Shown: in pieces, positions 40,181 through 49,111 of the stretch
Numbering within the stretch: position 1 is the stretch's first letter
Layout of the letters: each line of letters starts with the position of its first letter
Source: Heteroruminococcus sp964370005
Lineage (GTDB): Bacteria > Bacillota > Clostridia > Oscillospirales > Ruminococcaceae
NCBI GenBank assembly: GCA_964370005.1
Contig: CAYJGR010000002.1
Coordinates: 26,463-90,462 of the forward strand
Length of the DNA stretch: 64,000 nucleotides
Direction of reading: 5' to 3'
The notes under the pieces: model-generated
Seen by the model: the letters and a program-made list of their open reading frames with translations, nothing else
The model's database searches: none
What the model was told of the DNA's origin: nothing
Made by a program: the position numbers and the translations under genes

Positions 40181-40191
40181 ATAAAGAAACG

Positions 40192-40494
40192 TTATGACGG
40201 CGTATTTTGTGAGGTTTGTTCCTCCTCGACCGTGAGATTGGCCATATACCTTTGGTAACTGTCAAGGATGGCACGCTCAAGGGTCACTCGGGCCTCAGGG
40301 GTTATGGGGTGGGCGATGTCCCTAAATGTACCGTTTTCATCTTTACGGCTTGGCATGGCTACAAACAGGCGCTCGGGACCTTCTATCACCTTTATGTCGT
40401 GCACAGCCAAATCACCACTGACCGTGACCGAAACAAGAGCTTTTAGGCGGCTATCTTGGTAGGTTCTGCGGATGCGGATATCGGTAATTTCCAT
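40192..40494 (-). CDS. spoVG: Septation protein SpoVG
   Basis: A 100-residue RNA/DNA-binding regulator. MEITDIRIRRTYQDSRLKALVSVT, the VHDIKVIEG stretch and VAMPSRKDENGTFRDIAHPIT are SpoVG signatures at normal length. It affects septum placement, virulence and sporulation in Firmicutes. The ATG at 40494 follows GGAGG by 7 bases. It is divergent from murC and the last gene of the minus-strand block. Confidence 0.95.
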   Translation of the reverse strand: MEITDIRIRRTYQDSRLKALVSVTVSGDLAVHDIKVIEGPERLFVAMPSRKDENGTFRDIAHPITPEARVTLERAILDSYQRYMANLTVEEEQTSQNTPS

Positions 40495-40660
40495 GTGGAG
40501 TCCTCCGTTTGTCACAATATTTGGATTGATTACCCATATTATTTGACGCCTATGGGTGGTTTATTCAGTTTATTTCGTTACCACTGTTTATTTTATCGGC
40601 AAAATGCAATATAATAGAAAAATAGACCACATATATTTATGGGTATATTCGGAGGGCAAA

Positions 40661-42043
40661 ATGAAAAATAGCGACAACAAAATCCCACAGGGGATAAAAC
40701 ACATTCACTTTATCGGCATAGGCGGTTCGGGGATGTTCCCCCTTGTGCAGATACTCCACCCCCAAGGCTACAACATCACAGGCTCGGACAACAACCCGAG
40801 TGACATAGTAGATATGGTCACAGCCATGGGCATCCCTGTGGCCATGGGTCAAAAAGCCGAAAATATACAAGGCGCCGACCTCATTGTGTACTCGGCGGCC
40901 ATTATGGAGGATAACCCCGAACTAATTGCGGCCAAAGCTTCGGGCATACCGCTTTGGGAACGCTCAAAACTGCTCGGGGTGATCAGTGGGCAGTATGCAC
41001 ACTCGATATGCATCGCCGGTACCCACGGCAAAACCACCACAACGGCACTGCTCACTCAGATACTTCTCGGTGCAGGGGTTGACCCTACAGCGGTTATCGG
41101 GGGTAAACTCCCTGCCATCGGGGGCTACGGTCGCCGTGGCGAAAGCGAGATAATGACCTGTGAGGCCTGTGAGTACGCCAACACATTTTTAGAGCTTTCC
41201 CCCCATACGGCACTACTACTAAATGTCGATAATGACCACCTTGAGTTTTTTGGCTCGATGCAGGGGATAAAGGCGGCGTTTAGAAAGTTTTCCGCACTTG
41301 CCACGGGGTGTATTCTGTACAATGGTGACGATGAAAATACCATAGATACAATCGAGGGTCTGCAAAATGCGCCAATGGTGAGCTTTGGACTTGGGGAGCA
41401 TAACGACTACTATGCCACAAATATTGTGCAGCACCGTGGGGTGCGGTGTTCGTTTGAGCTTATGCATAAGGGGGAGCTACTTTGTAGTATGCAGCTTCGC
41501 ATACCCGGGCGGCACAATGTCTGCAACGCCGTAGCCGCCGCCGCTGCCGCTCATATGGCGGGGGTAACGCCTGAGCAAATCGCTACCGAGGCCGAAAAAT
41601 TTGGGGGAGCGGGGCGACGCTTTGAAGTTATGGGTGAATTTGACGGCATAACGGTGGTGGATGATTACGCCCACCACCCCGCCGAGCTAAAAGCTACCCT
41701 CACGGCCGCCAAGGAGATGGGCTTCTCACAGGTGTGGGCGGTATTCCAGCCCTTCACCTACTCCCGCACCGCCATGCTACTCGACGATTTTGCCGAGGTG
41801 TTATCAATAGCCGATAGGGTGGTTATGAGCAAAATAATGGGTTCGAGGGAGAAAAACACCTATAACATCTACACAAGTGACCTCGCCGCCAAAATAGAGG
41901 GCAGTGTGTGGTACGATGAGTTCCCCGATATGGCCGACTATGTAGCACAGCATGCAAAGTCGGGCGATCTTGTAATCACTTTGGGGTGTGGCGATGTCTA
42001 TAAATGCGGGCGCATGATATGTGGACGACTGGAGCATAAATAA
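40661..42043 (+). CDS. murC: UDP-N-acetylmuramate-L-alanine ligase
   Basis: Adds the first amino acid of the peptidoglycan stem in the cytosol. The 460-residue protein has HIHFIGIGGSGM at the start (UDP-binding Rossmann domain), the ATP-binding loop AGTHGKTTTTALLT near residue 120, CEACEYANTFLELSP near residue 168, GRHNVCNAVAAAAAA and the C-terminal DDYAHHPAELKATL. All three Mur-ligase domains are complete. The ATG at 40661 has GGAGGG 4 bases upstream. truA begins 19 bp after its stop. Confidence 0.96.
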   Translation: MKNSDNKIPQGIKHIHFIGIGGSGMFPLVQILHPQGYNITGSDNNPSDIVDMVTAMGIPVAMGQKAENIQGADLIVYSAAIMEDNPELIAAKASGIPLWERSKLLGVISGQYAHSICIAGTHGKTTTTALLTQILLGAGVDPTAVIGGKLPAIGGYGRRGESEIMTCEACEYANTFLELSPHTALLLNVDNDHLEFFGSMQGIKAAFRKFSALATGCILYNGDDENTIDTIEGLQNAPMVSFGLGEHNDYYATNIVQHRGVRCSFELMHKGELLCSMQLRIPGRHNVCNAVAAAAAAHMAGVTPEQIATEAEKFGGAGRRFEVMGEFDGITVVDDYAHHPAELKATLTAAKEMGFSQVWAVFQPFTYSRTAMLLDDFAEVLSIADRVVMSKIMGSREKNTYNIYTSDLAAKIEGSVWYDEFPDMADYVAQHAKSGDLVITLGCGDVYKCGRMICGRLEHK

Positions 42044-42062
42044 AAAAGAGAGGGGGTCGCCC

Positions 42063-42842
42063 ATGCGAAACCTGCTATTCACCTTGCGGTTTTGCGGGGT
42101 GGCTTACCACGGATTTCAGGTGCAAAAAAATGCCCTCACGGTTTGTGAGGTCTTTCAAGACGGAGTGGAAAAACTTCTTGGACAGCGCCCCGACGTCAAG
42201 GGGTGTTCACGCACCGATGCGGGGGTTCATGCAAACCACTACTGTCTATCTATGAGGGTGGGGGAGGACATCACCGCACCCTGTCACGGCCTACAAAAGG
42301 GGTTAAATGCCGTTTTGCCGGGAGATATCACGGTGATGGACTGCACAGAAGTGGCCGAGGATTTTCACGCCCGCTACAACTGTGTGGGCAAGCGGTACAT
42401 ATACATGTTTCACAATGCCCCACTGCGTGATCCGTTTTTGAGGGGTAGAGCCTACCACTGCGACGGAAGATATATATTGGACGAAAAAGCCATGGATATC
42501 GCCGCACAACACTTTATAGGGCGCCATGATTTTTCGGCCTTTTGTGCCTCGGGTGGCTCGGTGCAGGACAAGCACCGCACCATATTTGAGGCACATGTGA
42601 CCCGCCGTGGTGATGTGGTTAACTTCTCGGTGACAGGGGACGGTTTTTTGTATAACATGGTGCGCATAATGGCGGGGACACTGCTCGAAGTGGGGCAGGT
42701 GCGCCGCAGTCCCGAGGATATACCGACGATTATACAAAGTCAAAACCGCAGTGAGAGCGGCCTTACCCTACCGCCCGATGGCCTATATCTCGATATGGTC
42801 TATTACGACTGTCAGAGGATGGAACAGGATATAAAACCATAA
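42063..42842 (+). CDS. truA: tRNA pseudouridine synthase A
   Basis: Forms pseudouridine at positions 38-40 of tRNA. The 259-residue protein shows FCGVAYHGFQVQKN near the start, the catalytic Asp motif GCSRTDAGVHA near residue 50, RYIYMFHNAP and the C-terminal FLYNMVRIMAGTLLEVG, all TruA marks. ATG 42063 has GAGGGGG upstream; the longer frame from 42021 would overlap murC. It lies in one run with murC and the next gene. Confidence 0.95.
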   Translation: MRNLLFTLRFCGVAYHGFQVQKNALTVCEVFQDGVEKLLGQRPDVKGCSRTDAGVHANHYCLSMRVGEDITAPCHGLQKGLNAVLPGDITVMDCTEVAEDFHARYNCVGKRYIYMFHNAPLRDPFLRGRAYHCDGRYILDEKAMDIAAQHFIGRHDFSAFCASGGSVQDKHRTIFEAHVTRRGDVVNFSVTGDGFLYNMVRIMAGTLLEVGQVRRSPEDIPTIIQSQNRSESGLTLPPDGLYLDMVYYDCQRMEQDIKP

Positions 42843-42855
42843 GAGGAGGAAAAGC

Positions 42856-44040
42856 ATGAGGCGTCGCCGTGAGAGCGGGCAGGATGAACTTGCCATAGCA
42901 AGAAAGAAAAAAAGAGCTCGCATAGTTGCGGGTCGCTTTGGTCTGCTGCTACTCTTAGGGGTGTCGGTGTGGCTTGTGGTATTTTTGTGGGAGGACATCT
43001 CCCGCCTGAGTTTGGGCATGAGATTTTCCGATATCGTAGCCTCTTACTCACCCGGTTCGGGTTATCCTGTCGATTTGCCCGACGAGAGCACACTGCAAAT
43101 GGAACCTATGGGCAAGGATGTGGCTATACTAAGCGATGTTTCGCTATCACTTTTCAACTCGACTGCCAAAGAGACTTTGAGGGTGGTACATGGGTATAAA
43201 AATCCGATTTGCCGCACAAATGGTGACCGTGTGCTCATGTTTGACCGTGAGGGGGAGCATTTGAAACTGTACAGCCGTACAGATGAGATATGGAGTTACA
43301 CCACCACACATTCTATCGTATGGGCGGATATTTCGCGAAGCGGCAGGGTGGCCATTGTATCGGGCGGGGAACATTTTCAGCGTCATGTTGTGGTGTTTGA
43401 TGAACACCAGGAGGAGATGTTTTTGTGGGAGACCTCGCAGCTTGTGGGGCAGGTTGTGCTTAACAGTAGGGGAGAGGGCATGGCGGCACTTAGTGTCACA
43501 GCTGATGGTGGTGTGCTAAGCTCGGTGGTCACACTGCTTGACTTTGAAAGCGAGCAACCGATAGGTGAATTATTCTTAAACGACCAGCTTGTGATGTCGG
43601 CGGCCTATGTAGGCTCACAGGAGGATAAACTTCAAATCATCACCGATAAATCGGTCTATGTTTACAATCTGTCGGGGGAAGTACTACACACATACAGCTT
43701 TGGCAACCGCATATTAAACCGTTTTGTCAATGTATCCGGGGATGATGGATGGGTATATGTACTGCTTGATGAGGTGGGGGATGGTCGGCATCTTACGCTA
43801 ATATCCCTCGATGCACAGCTCGGTGTTATGGAGGAAATCCCTATTGACAGCGGTGTGCGGGATATGAAAAATGCCAAAAATGGCATTTGCATCTTTACAG
43901 ACAGCGGTGTAAATTATTATAATAGAGAAACAAAGGATAATTACAACTTTGATTTGCAGGGGGTTGAGGCGCTGTTGCCGACTGCGGACTCGTTGTATAC
44001 GGTGCAAACAGGGCGTCTTGATCGACATGATATTAATTAG
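42856..44040 (+). CDS. DUF5711-like membrane-anchored beta-propeller protein
   Basis: A 394-residue protein. A basic N-terminal stretch (MRRRRESGQDELAIARKKKR) leads to one membrane helix at residues 30-47 (LLLLLGVSVWLVVFLW). The rest lies outside and is built of repeated four-strand blocks (DVAILSDVSLSLFNSTAKE, RVLMFDREGEHLKLYSR, KLQIITDKSVYVYNLSGE), as in beta-propellers. This is the plan of the DUF5711 family of Clostridia, function unknown. GAGGAGG precedes the ATG by a few bases. It is between truA and cvpA. Confidence 0.8.
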   Translation: MRRRRESGQDELAIARKKKRARIVAGRFGLLLLLGVSVWLVVFLWEDISRLSLGMRFSDIVASYSPGSGYPVDLPDESTLQMEPMGKDVAILSDVSLSLFNSTAKETLRVVHGYKNPICRTNGDRVLMFDREGEHLKLYSRTDEIWSYTTTHSIVWADISRSGRVAIVSGGEHFQRHVVVFDEHQEEMFLWETSQLVGQVVLNSRGEGMAALSVTADGGVLSSVVTLLDFESEQPIGELFLNDQLVMSAAYVGSQEDKLQIITDKSVYVYNLSGEVLHTYSFGNRILNRFVNVSGDDGWVYVLLDEVGDGRHLTLISLDAQLGVMEEIPIDSGVRDMKNAKNGICIFTDSGVNYYNRETKDNYNFDLQGVEALLPTADSLYTVQTGRLDRHDIN

Positions 44041-44090
44041 ATAGGACGCTTAGAATGTACTTATAATGGGAAATACTAAGGAGAAATCGA

Positions 44091-44837
44091 ATGAACTGGA
44101 TTATTTTAGATATTGCTGTGTTAATTGTAGTGTTTGCTTGTGTGGGTTGGGGATGGAGTAGGGGATTTATTACTACTGTAATTGTATTGGTGGGGAGTTT
44201 GTTTTCGTTCTGGATCGCAAGCACAATCGCCGAACCGACCTCCCAATGGGTGTACGAAAATTTGGCACAGGAGCATTTGGTGGGATATGTACAGGAGCGT
44301 TTGGACAACCTAAACGGAGGGTCACAGATGGATGAACTTACCGCCATGCTTGTGGGACTCTCGCAGATGGCAGAACCTATTTCGGGAATAGCCGATATCT
44401 CACAGGCTCTGCAAAGGCTTATGGGTATACCACAAACCGACGCAGTGCAGGTGAGCACCGACAATCTTCAAGATTCCTTAGCTGTACTGCTAAGCACAGG
44501 GCAGAGTGTGGCCGAGGGACTTGTGGAGGTCACATTGCGCCCTGTAGTTATGCTTGTACTGCGCATGGGTATTATGCTTGTTAGTTTTATTTTGTTGATG
44601 GGTATTTTCCGTGTGATTGCGGGGCTTAGCGGTATATTCAATAAAATACCCGTTATCGGCAGTATAAACCGCTTTATGGGGGGGATGGTTGGAATTGTGC
44701 AGGCTTATATAGTTTTATTGCTCCTTACAATAGCATTGGGGCTGTTTTTGGCCGCCACCGGCAACGATGGTTTCATTACGACCGCCACCATAGACCAAAC
44801 CATGTTGTTTAGTCGCATACCTTTTCCGTTTATGTAG
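44091..44837 (+). CDS. CvpA family membrane protein
   Basis: A 248-residue integral membrane protein. The N-terminal WIILDIAVLIVVFACVGWGW with RGFITTVIVLVGSLFSFWIAS and the C-terminal pair of helices (MGIMLVSFILLMGIFRVIAG, and MGGMVGIVQAYIVLLLLTI) match CvpA (colicin V production protein), a family linked to envelope integrity. A soluble insertion of about 100 residues lies between. AAGGAG is upstream of the ATG. Length is at the long end of the family, as in other Clostridia. Confidence 0.85.
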   Translation: MNWIILDIAVLIVVFACVGWGWSRGFITTVIVLVGSLFSFWIASTIAEPTSQWVYENLAQEHLVGYVQERLDNLNGGSQMDELTAMLVGLSQMAEPISGIADISQALQRLMGIPQTDAVQVSTDNLQDSLAVLLSTGQSVAEGLVEVTLRPVVMLVLRMGIMLVSFILLMGIFRVIAGLSGIFNKIPVIGSINRFMGGMVGIVQAYIVLLLLTIALGLFLAATGNDGFITTATIDQTMLFSRIPFPFM

Positions 44838-44886
44838 ATAAGTTGACAGATGTTTACGATAGATTGATAAAAAAGGGGGGTGCCAT

Positions 44887-45468
44887 ATGAAAGAATTACT
44901 CAAAGTTCCGATTAACATTCCCAATATACTGACAATTGCAAGACTTTTGATGGTGCCAATATTTGTGTGGAGATACCTCACCGCCCACACACAGGGGGAG
45001 TTTATTGTAGCGGGTGTGATTTTACTGCTGTCGGGTATCACCGATGTGCTGGATGGTACAATTGCACGCCTGACAAATTCCATCACCAGATGGGGTATGG
45101 CCGTAGATCCTGTGGCCGATAAGCTCACACAACTGGCAGTTATCGGCTGCTTGTGGATACGATATCCAAATTTATGGCCGATTTTTGTGCCACTTGTGCT
45201 AAAAGAGATGCTTATAATGGTGGGGGGCTGGCGACTGTATAAACAGTTTGAATTTGTGGGCAGTTCCAAATGGTTCGGCAAACTTGCCACTGTGGTATTT
45301 TATCTTGTGATGATACTTGTAGTCATGAGAGGAGATATACAGTACCGTGCGCTTATCCCCATGCTCGGTGTAATATTCATGCTGATGTTGTTCTCGCTTG
45401 TGATGTATATGCGGGGATATATGCAGTTTGACCGAGGACAAAAGAACAAATCGGCAAAAGAGGCCTAA
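44887..45468 (+). CDS. pgsA: CDP-diacylglycerol-glycerol-3-phosphate 3-phosphatidyltransferase
   Basis: Makes phosphatidylglycerol-phosphate at the membrane. The 193-residue protein has NIPNILTIARLLMVPIF at the start and the full CDP-alcohol transferase motif with Asp-Gly, Ala-Arg, Gly and the two Asp (DVLDGTIARL, then GMAVDPVADK) near residues 57-82. About six hydrophobic segments follow. The spacing (DG-x2-AR-x8-G-x3-D-x3-D) is complete. AAGGGGGG lies upstream of the ATG. It follows cvpA by 49 bp. Confidence 0.93.
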   Translation: MKELLKVPINIPNILTIARLLMVPIFVWRYLTAHTQGEFIVAGVILLLSGITDVLDGTIARLTNSITRWGMAVDPVADKLTQLAVIGCLWIRYPNLWPIFVPLVLKEMLIMVGGWRLYKQFEFVGSSKWFGKLATVVFYLVMILVVMRGDIQYRALIPMLGVIFMLMLFSLVMYMRGYMQFDRGQKNKSAKEA

Positions 45469-45554
45469 TGGGAACATATCATGTATTGTATCGGTGGGAG
45501 ATACCCCGTTTTATCTCTGCCCACTACTCGGTTTTGCTAAAAATTTTATATTTG

Positions 45555-45583
45555 TTAACAAATGGGCAAAAGGACAATATTAT
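45555..45583 (+). promoter_or_regulatory. Sigma-A type promoter for the ClpE-like gene
   Basis: TTAACA (45555-45560) and TATTAT (45578-45583) are 17 bases apart, 87 bases before the ATG. No CtsR or CIRCE operator is seen in 45469-45670. Confidence 0.55.
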
Positions 45584-45670
45584 ACTATAAGGTGCGAAGT
45601 ATTGTGATATTATGTTCAATAGACAGCAAAAAGCTATCAACACTTTTTAGAGACGAGGTAACAAGCCTAC

Positions 45671-48016
45671 ATGAATATTATGTGTAGTCGATGCAACAAG
45701 CGAATGGCTGTGGTTTTTATGACCCGTATGGATGGCGAAAAAACCACACAGGACGGACTCTGTTTTAAATGCGCTAAGGAGCTTGGGATAAAGCCCATAG
45801 ATGACCTTATGACCAAAATGGGCATAACCGATGATGATATCGACACGGTCAGTGACCAGATGATGGAAATAATGCAAAACGAGGGCGATGGTTTGTTCGA
45901 GCCGGGCGGAGCTATGCCCATGCCTTTGTTCCAAAACTTATTTGGTGGCGGTGACAATAAGGAGGAGCAGGGTCTTGTGCCCACCGAGAAGGATTCTGCA
46001 TCACCCGAAGTTCCCCCAAACTCCACAGAGCAACGCCGCCCAAAAAACGGAAATACTAAAAAAGAAAAAGAACCACCTAAATATAAGCATCTCGACAGCT
46101 ACTGTGACAATCTGACCGCCCGTGCGGCGGCCGGAAAGCTTGACGCACTCATAGGTCGTGAGGAGGAGATGTCCCGTGTCGAGCAAATTCTTTGCCGTCG
46201 CCAAAAAAACAACCCCTGCCTTATAGGTGAACCGGGTGTGGGTAAGACCGCTATAGCAGAAGGCATAGCCATGCGCATAGCCGCAGGCGAGGCACCGGCA
46301 CAGCTATCAGACAAACAACTCTACATGCTTGACCTCACCGCACTTGTGGCCGGCACCCAGTTCCGTGGCCAGTTTGAGAGCCGTGTCAAGGGGCTTATTG
46401 CCGATGTAAAAAAGGCCGGCAATGTTATACTTTTTATCGATGAGGTGCACAGTCTTGTGGGCGCGGGTGGCGATGCCGAGGGTTCGATGAACGCCGCCAA
46501 CATACTAAAACCTTCATTGTCCCGTGGTGAAGTGCAGGTCATAGGCGCCACTACCTTTAACGAATACCGCAAACATATTGAAAAGGATGCAGCTCTCGAA
46601 AGACGTTTCCAACCGGTCAAGGTGTCGGAACCCACCATAGAGGATAGCATCAAGATTTTGCGAGGAATAAAGCATTATTATGAGGATTTTCATCAGGTCA
46701 AAATAAGCGATGCCATTGCACAGCGGGCAGTGGTGTTGTCCGAGAGATATATATTTGACCGCTTTTTGCCCGATAAGGCCATAGATTTGCTCGACGAGGC
46801 CTGTTCCTGCGCCACCCTTTCAAATAAGGAGCTGGGGGAGTACAAGAAGATAAAGAAACAGCGTGATAAGATGCAGGAGGAGTTGTTGGGGCAGGAGGAA
46901 AACCGCACTGGGGATGCAAGGGCACAGGAGGAGGCATATCGTGAGATAGCTGAGCTCAAGTCCAATCTTGCACGATTTGATGCACAACTCACCGAGCTGG
47001 AGCCGGTCGCCATGAGTAGGCAGGTGACCGAGGCCGACCTTGCCAAGGTTATCGAACTGTGGACAAAAATCCCCGCAAGTCGCATACAAGAAAACGAGGT
47101 TCGGCGTGTTGCCGAGCTTTCGCAAGAGCTTAAAAAGCAGATAATAGGACAGGATGAGGCTGTCGAGCTTGTGGCCTCGGCTGTGCGACGCAGTCGTGTG
47201 CAGATATCTGCACGCCGTCGTCCTGCCTCCTTCATATTTGTGGGCCCCACAGGTGTGGGCAAAACCGAGCTTGCCAAGGTGCTTTCACGTGCCATGTTTG
47301 ACGATGCAGACCCGCTAATTCGTCTGGATATGTCGGAGTTTATGGAGAAGTTTTCGGTGTCCCGCATCATAGGTTCACCCCCGGGATATGTCGGCTATGA
47401 CGAGGCGGGACAGCTCACCGAGAAGGTGCGCCGTCGTCCTTATTCGGTCGTGTTGTTTGATGAGATTGAAAAGGCTCACCCCGATGTGATGAACATACTT
47501 CTTCAGATACTCGACGAGGGCAAGATCACCGATGCCCAAGGCCGAAATGTCAGCTTTGAGAACACCATTATAATCATGACCTCCAACGCAGGAAGTGGTA
47601 TAAAGGGTGGAGGGTTTGGCTTTAATAAGAGCCTGACCGATCTTGAAAAGGAAAAGGCGCACAAAGCACTGCGGGACTTTTTGCGCCCCGAGTTTTTGGG
47701 ACGTGTGGATGAAGTGGTGGTGTTCCGTCCCCTCGACGAGCAGGACTACGCAAAGATTGCTGCCCTGATGATGAGCGAGATGAAAGAACCCCTTGAGGAA
47801 AAGGGCATAAAGTTCAGTTATGATCAAAAGGCCGAGCAGGCCATCGCCGCAAAAGCATTTGGGGATAAGAGTGGCGCACGAGACCTGCGCAAAATCATAC
47901 GCAAAGAGGTCGAGGATAAAGTAGCCATACTACTGGTTGAAAACCTCGACAACCCGCCGGCACTGCTGGCAATATCGGCCGATGAGCAGGGGGAGATTAC
48001 TCTGCATAGTGCGTAA
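45671..48016 (+). CDS. ClpE-like AAA+ unfoldase (ATP-dependent Clp protease ATP-binding subunit)
   Basis: A 781-residue two-ring AAA+ protein that unfolds proteins for ClpP. The N-terminus has a zinc finger (C5, C8, C31, C34), as in ClpE, in place of the ClpC N-repeat. The first AAA module has Walker A GEPGVGKT (near 190) and Walker B ILFIDEVH. A mid coiled coil (KIKKQRDKMQEE) is followed by the second module with GPTGVGKT (near 528) and VVLFDEIEKAHPDV. It ends in the D2-small domain (SGARDLRKIIRKEVED). The start could also be ATG 45680. There is no neighbouring mcsA, mcsB or ctsR. Confidence 0.87.
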   Translation: MNIMCSRCNKRMAVVFMTRMDGEKTTQDGLCFKCAKELGIKPIDDLMTKMGITDDDIDTVSDQMMEIMQNEGDGLFEPGGAMPMPLFQNLFGGGDNKEEQGLVPTEKDSASPEVPPNSTEQRRPKNGNTKKEKEPPKYKHLDSYCDNLTARAAAGKLDALIGREEEMSRVEQILCRRQKNNPCLIGEPGVGKTAIAEGIAMRIAAGEAPAQLSDKQLYMLDLTALVAGTQFRGQFESRVKGLIADVKKAGNVILFIDEVHSLVGAGGDAEGSMNAANILKPSLSRGEVQVIGATTFNEYRKHIEKDAALERRFQPVKVSEPTIEDSIKILRGIKHYYEDFHQVKISDAIAQRAVVLSERYIFDRFLPDKAIDLLDEACSCATLSNKELGEYKKIKKQRDKMQEELLGQEENRTGDARAQEEAYREIAELKSNLARFDAQLTELEPVAMSRQVTEADLAKVIELWTKIPASRIQENEVRRVAELSQELKKQIIGQDEAVELVASAVRRSRVQISARRRPASFIFVGPTGVGKTELAKVLSRAMFDDADPLIRLDMSEFMEKFSVSRIIGSPPGYVGYDEAGQLTEKVRRRPYSVVLFDEIEKAHPDVMNILLQILDEGKITDAQGRNVSFENTIIIMTSNAGSGIKGGGFGFNKSLTDLEKEKAHKALRDFLRPEFLGRVDEVVVFRPLDEQDYAKIAALMMSEMKEPLEEKGIKFSYDQKAEQAIAAKAFGDKSGARDLRKIIRKEVEDKVAILLVENLDNPPALLAISADEQGEITLHSA

Positions 48017-48062
48017 AAGCAGGGTGGGGACACCTTCGTGCCACTCCACAAAACGGTGTATA

Positions 48063-48100
48063 TAACTTGCCCTCGCCGACAAGGCGGGGGCAAAGTTTTT
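48063..48100 (+). terminator. Terminator after the ClpE-like gene
   Basis: AACTTGCCC-TCGCC pairs with GGCG-GGGGCAAAGTT around GACAA, followed by TTTTT. Position 47 bases past the stop. Confidence 0.82.
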
Positions 48101-48161
48101 GCTGTGACGGCAAATTTTTTATACATTCATAATGAACTCGTGAAAGTTCCAATGAAAAAAC

Positions 48162-48190
48162 TTGCAATTTACCCCGCGGTTGAATATAAT
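48162..48190 (+). promoter_or_regulatory. Sigma-A type promoter for nfnAB
   Basis: TTGCAA (48162-48167) and TATAAT (48185-48190) with a 17-base spacer, 72 bases before the nfnA ATG. Confidence 0.7.
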
Positions 48191-48262
48191 TAGTGATGTG
48201 AATTGATACTTATGGCCTATGTATTTGCAAAATAGGCTTTGGAGAAAGGAAATGTCATTATT

Positions 48263-49111
48263 ATGTTCAAAATTGCAAAAAAGAGAGTGCTAAATGATGC
48301 GGTCACCCTGATGGAAGTCCATGCGCCACTTATCGCAAAAAAGGCGCAGGCGGGACAGTTTATCATATTTAGGGTGGACGAGATGGGGGAGCGTGTGCCC
48401 CTGACCATCGCCGATTATGACCGACAGGCCGGCACGGTCACCATCATATTCCAAAAAGTTGGCCGTTCCACCAAAATTTTGGGCGACATGAATGAGGGGG
48501 ATAATATCCTCGATTTCGTAGGTCCTCTGGGTACCCCCACACACTTCGGTGAAGTTAAGCGGGTGTGTGTTGTAGGTGGTGGCGTGGGCTGTGCTATCGC
48601 TTATCCACAGGCCAAAACCCTGCACAACATGGGGGTTAAGGTCGATATCGTGGCGGGTTTTCGTTCCAAAGACATCGTGATTTTAGAGGACGAAATGAAA
48701 GCTGCCAGTGAGAACCTTTATATAACCACCGATGACGGCAGCTATGGTGAAAAGGGCTTTGTCACCGACAAATTGCGTAGTCTTATAGAGGCCGGCAATA
48801 AATATGACCTTGTAATTACAATAGGCCCCGTTATCATGATGAAGTTTGTCAGCGCCGTCACCAAGGAGTTTGGCATAAAGACACTTGTAAGCCTAAACCC
48901 CATCATGATTGATGGCACAGGTATGTGTGGCGGATGTCGTGTAACTGTGGGTGGGAAGGTCAAGTTTGCCTGTGTGGACGGCCCCGACTTTGATGGTCAT
49001 GAGGTGGATTTTGACGAGCTTATGCGCCGTAATACCGTGTATAAAGAGCGTGAGGGTAAGGACAGCACCCACTATTGCCGACTGACAAAGGAGGAAGTTT
49101 CCAATGGCTGA
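48263..49111 (+). CDS. nfnA: NADH-dependent reduced ferredoxin:NADP+ oxidoreductase subunit A
   Basis: Small subunit of the electron-bifurcating NfnAB complex, which links NADPH to NADH and ferredoxin in anaerobes. The 282-residue protein has an FAD domain (ERVPLTIADYD), an NAD-binding Rossmann fold (VCVVGGGVGCAIAYPQ) and a C-terminal [2Fe-2S] site. The cluster site reads DGTGMCGGC then FAC: Asp stands where dihydroorotate dehydrogenase PyrK has its first Cys. That three-Cys-one-Asp ligand set is known from Thermotoga NfnA. ATG 48263 is chosen; its end overlaps nfnB by 8 bases. Confidence 0.93.
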   Translation: MFKIAKKRVLNDAVTLMEVHAPLIAKKAQAGQFIIFRVDEMGERVPLTIADYDRQAGTVTIIFQKVGRSTKILGDMNEGDNILDFVGPLGTPTHFGEVKRVCVVGGGVGCAIAYPQAKTLHNMGVKVDIVAGFRSKDIVILEDEMKAASENLYITTDDGSYGEKGFVTDKLRSLIEAGNKYDLVITIGPVIMMKFVSAVTKEFGIKTLVSLNPIMIDGTGMCGGCRVTVGGKVKFACVDGPDFDGHEVDFDELMRRNTVYKEREGKDSTHYCRLTKEEVSNG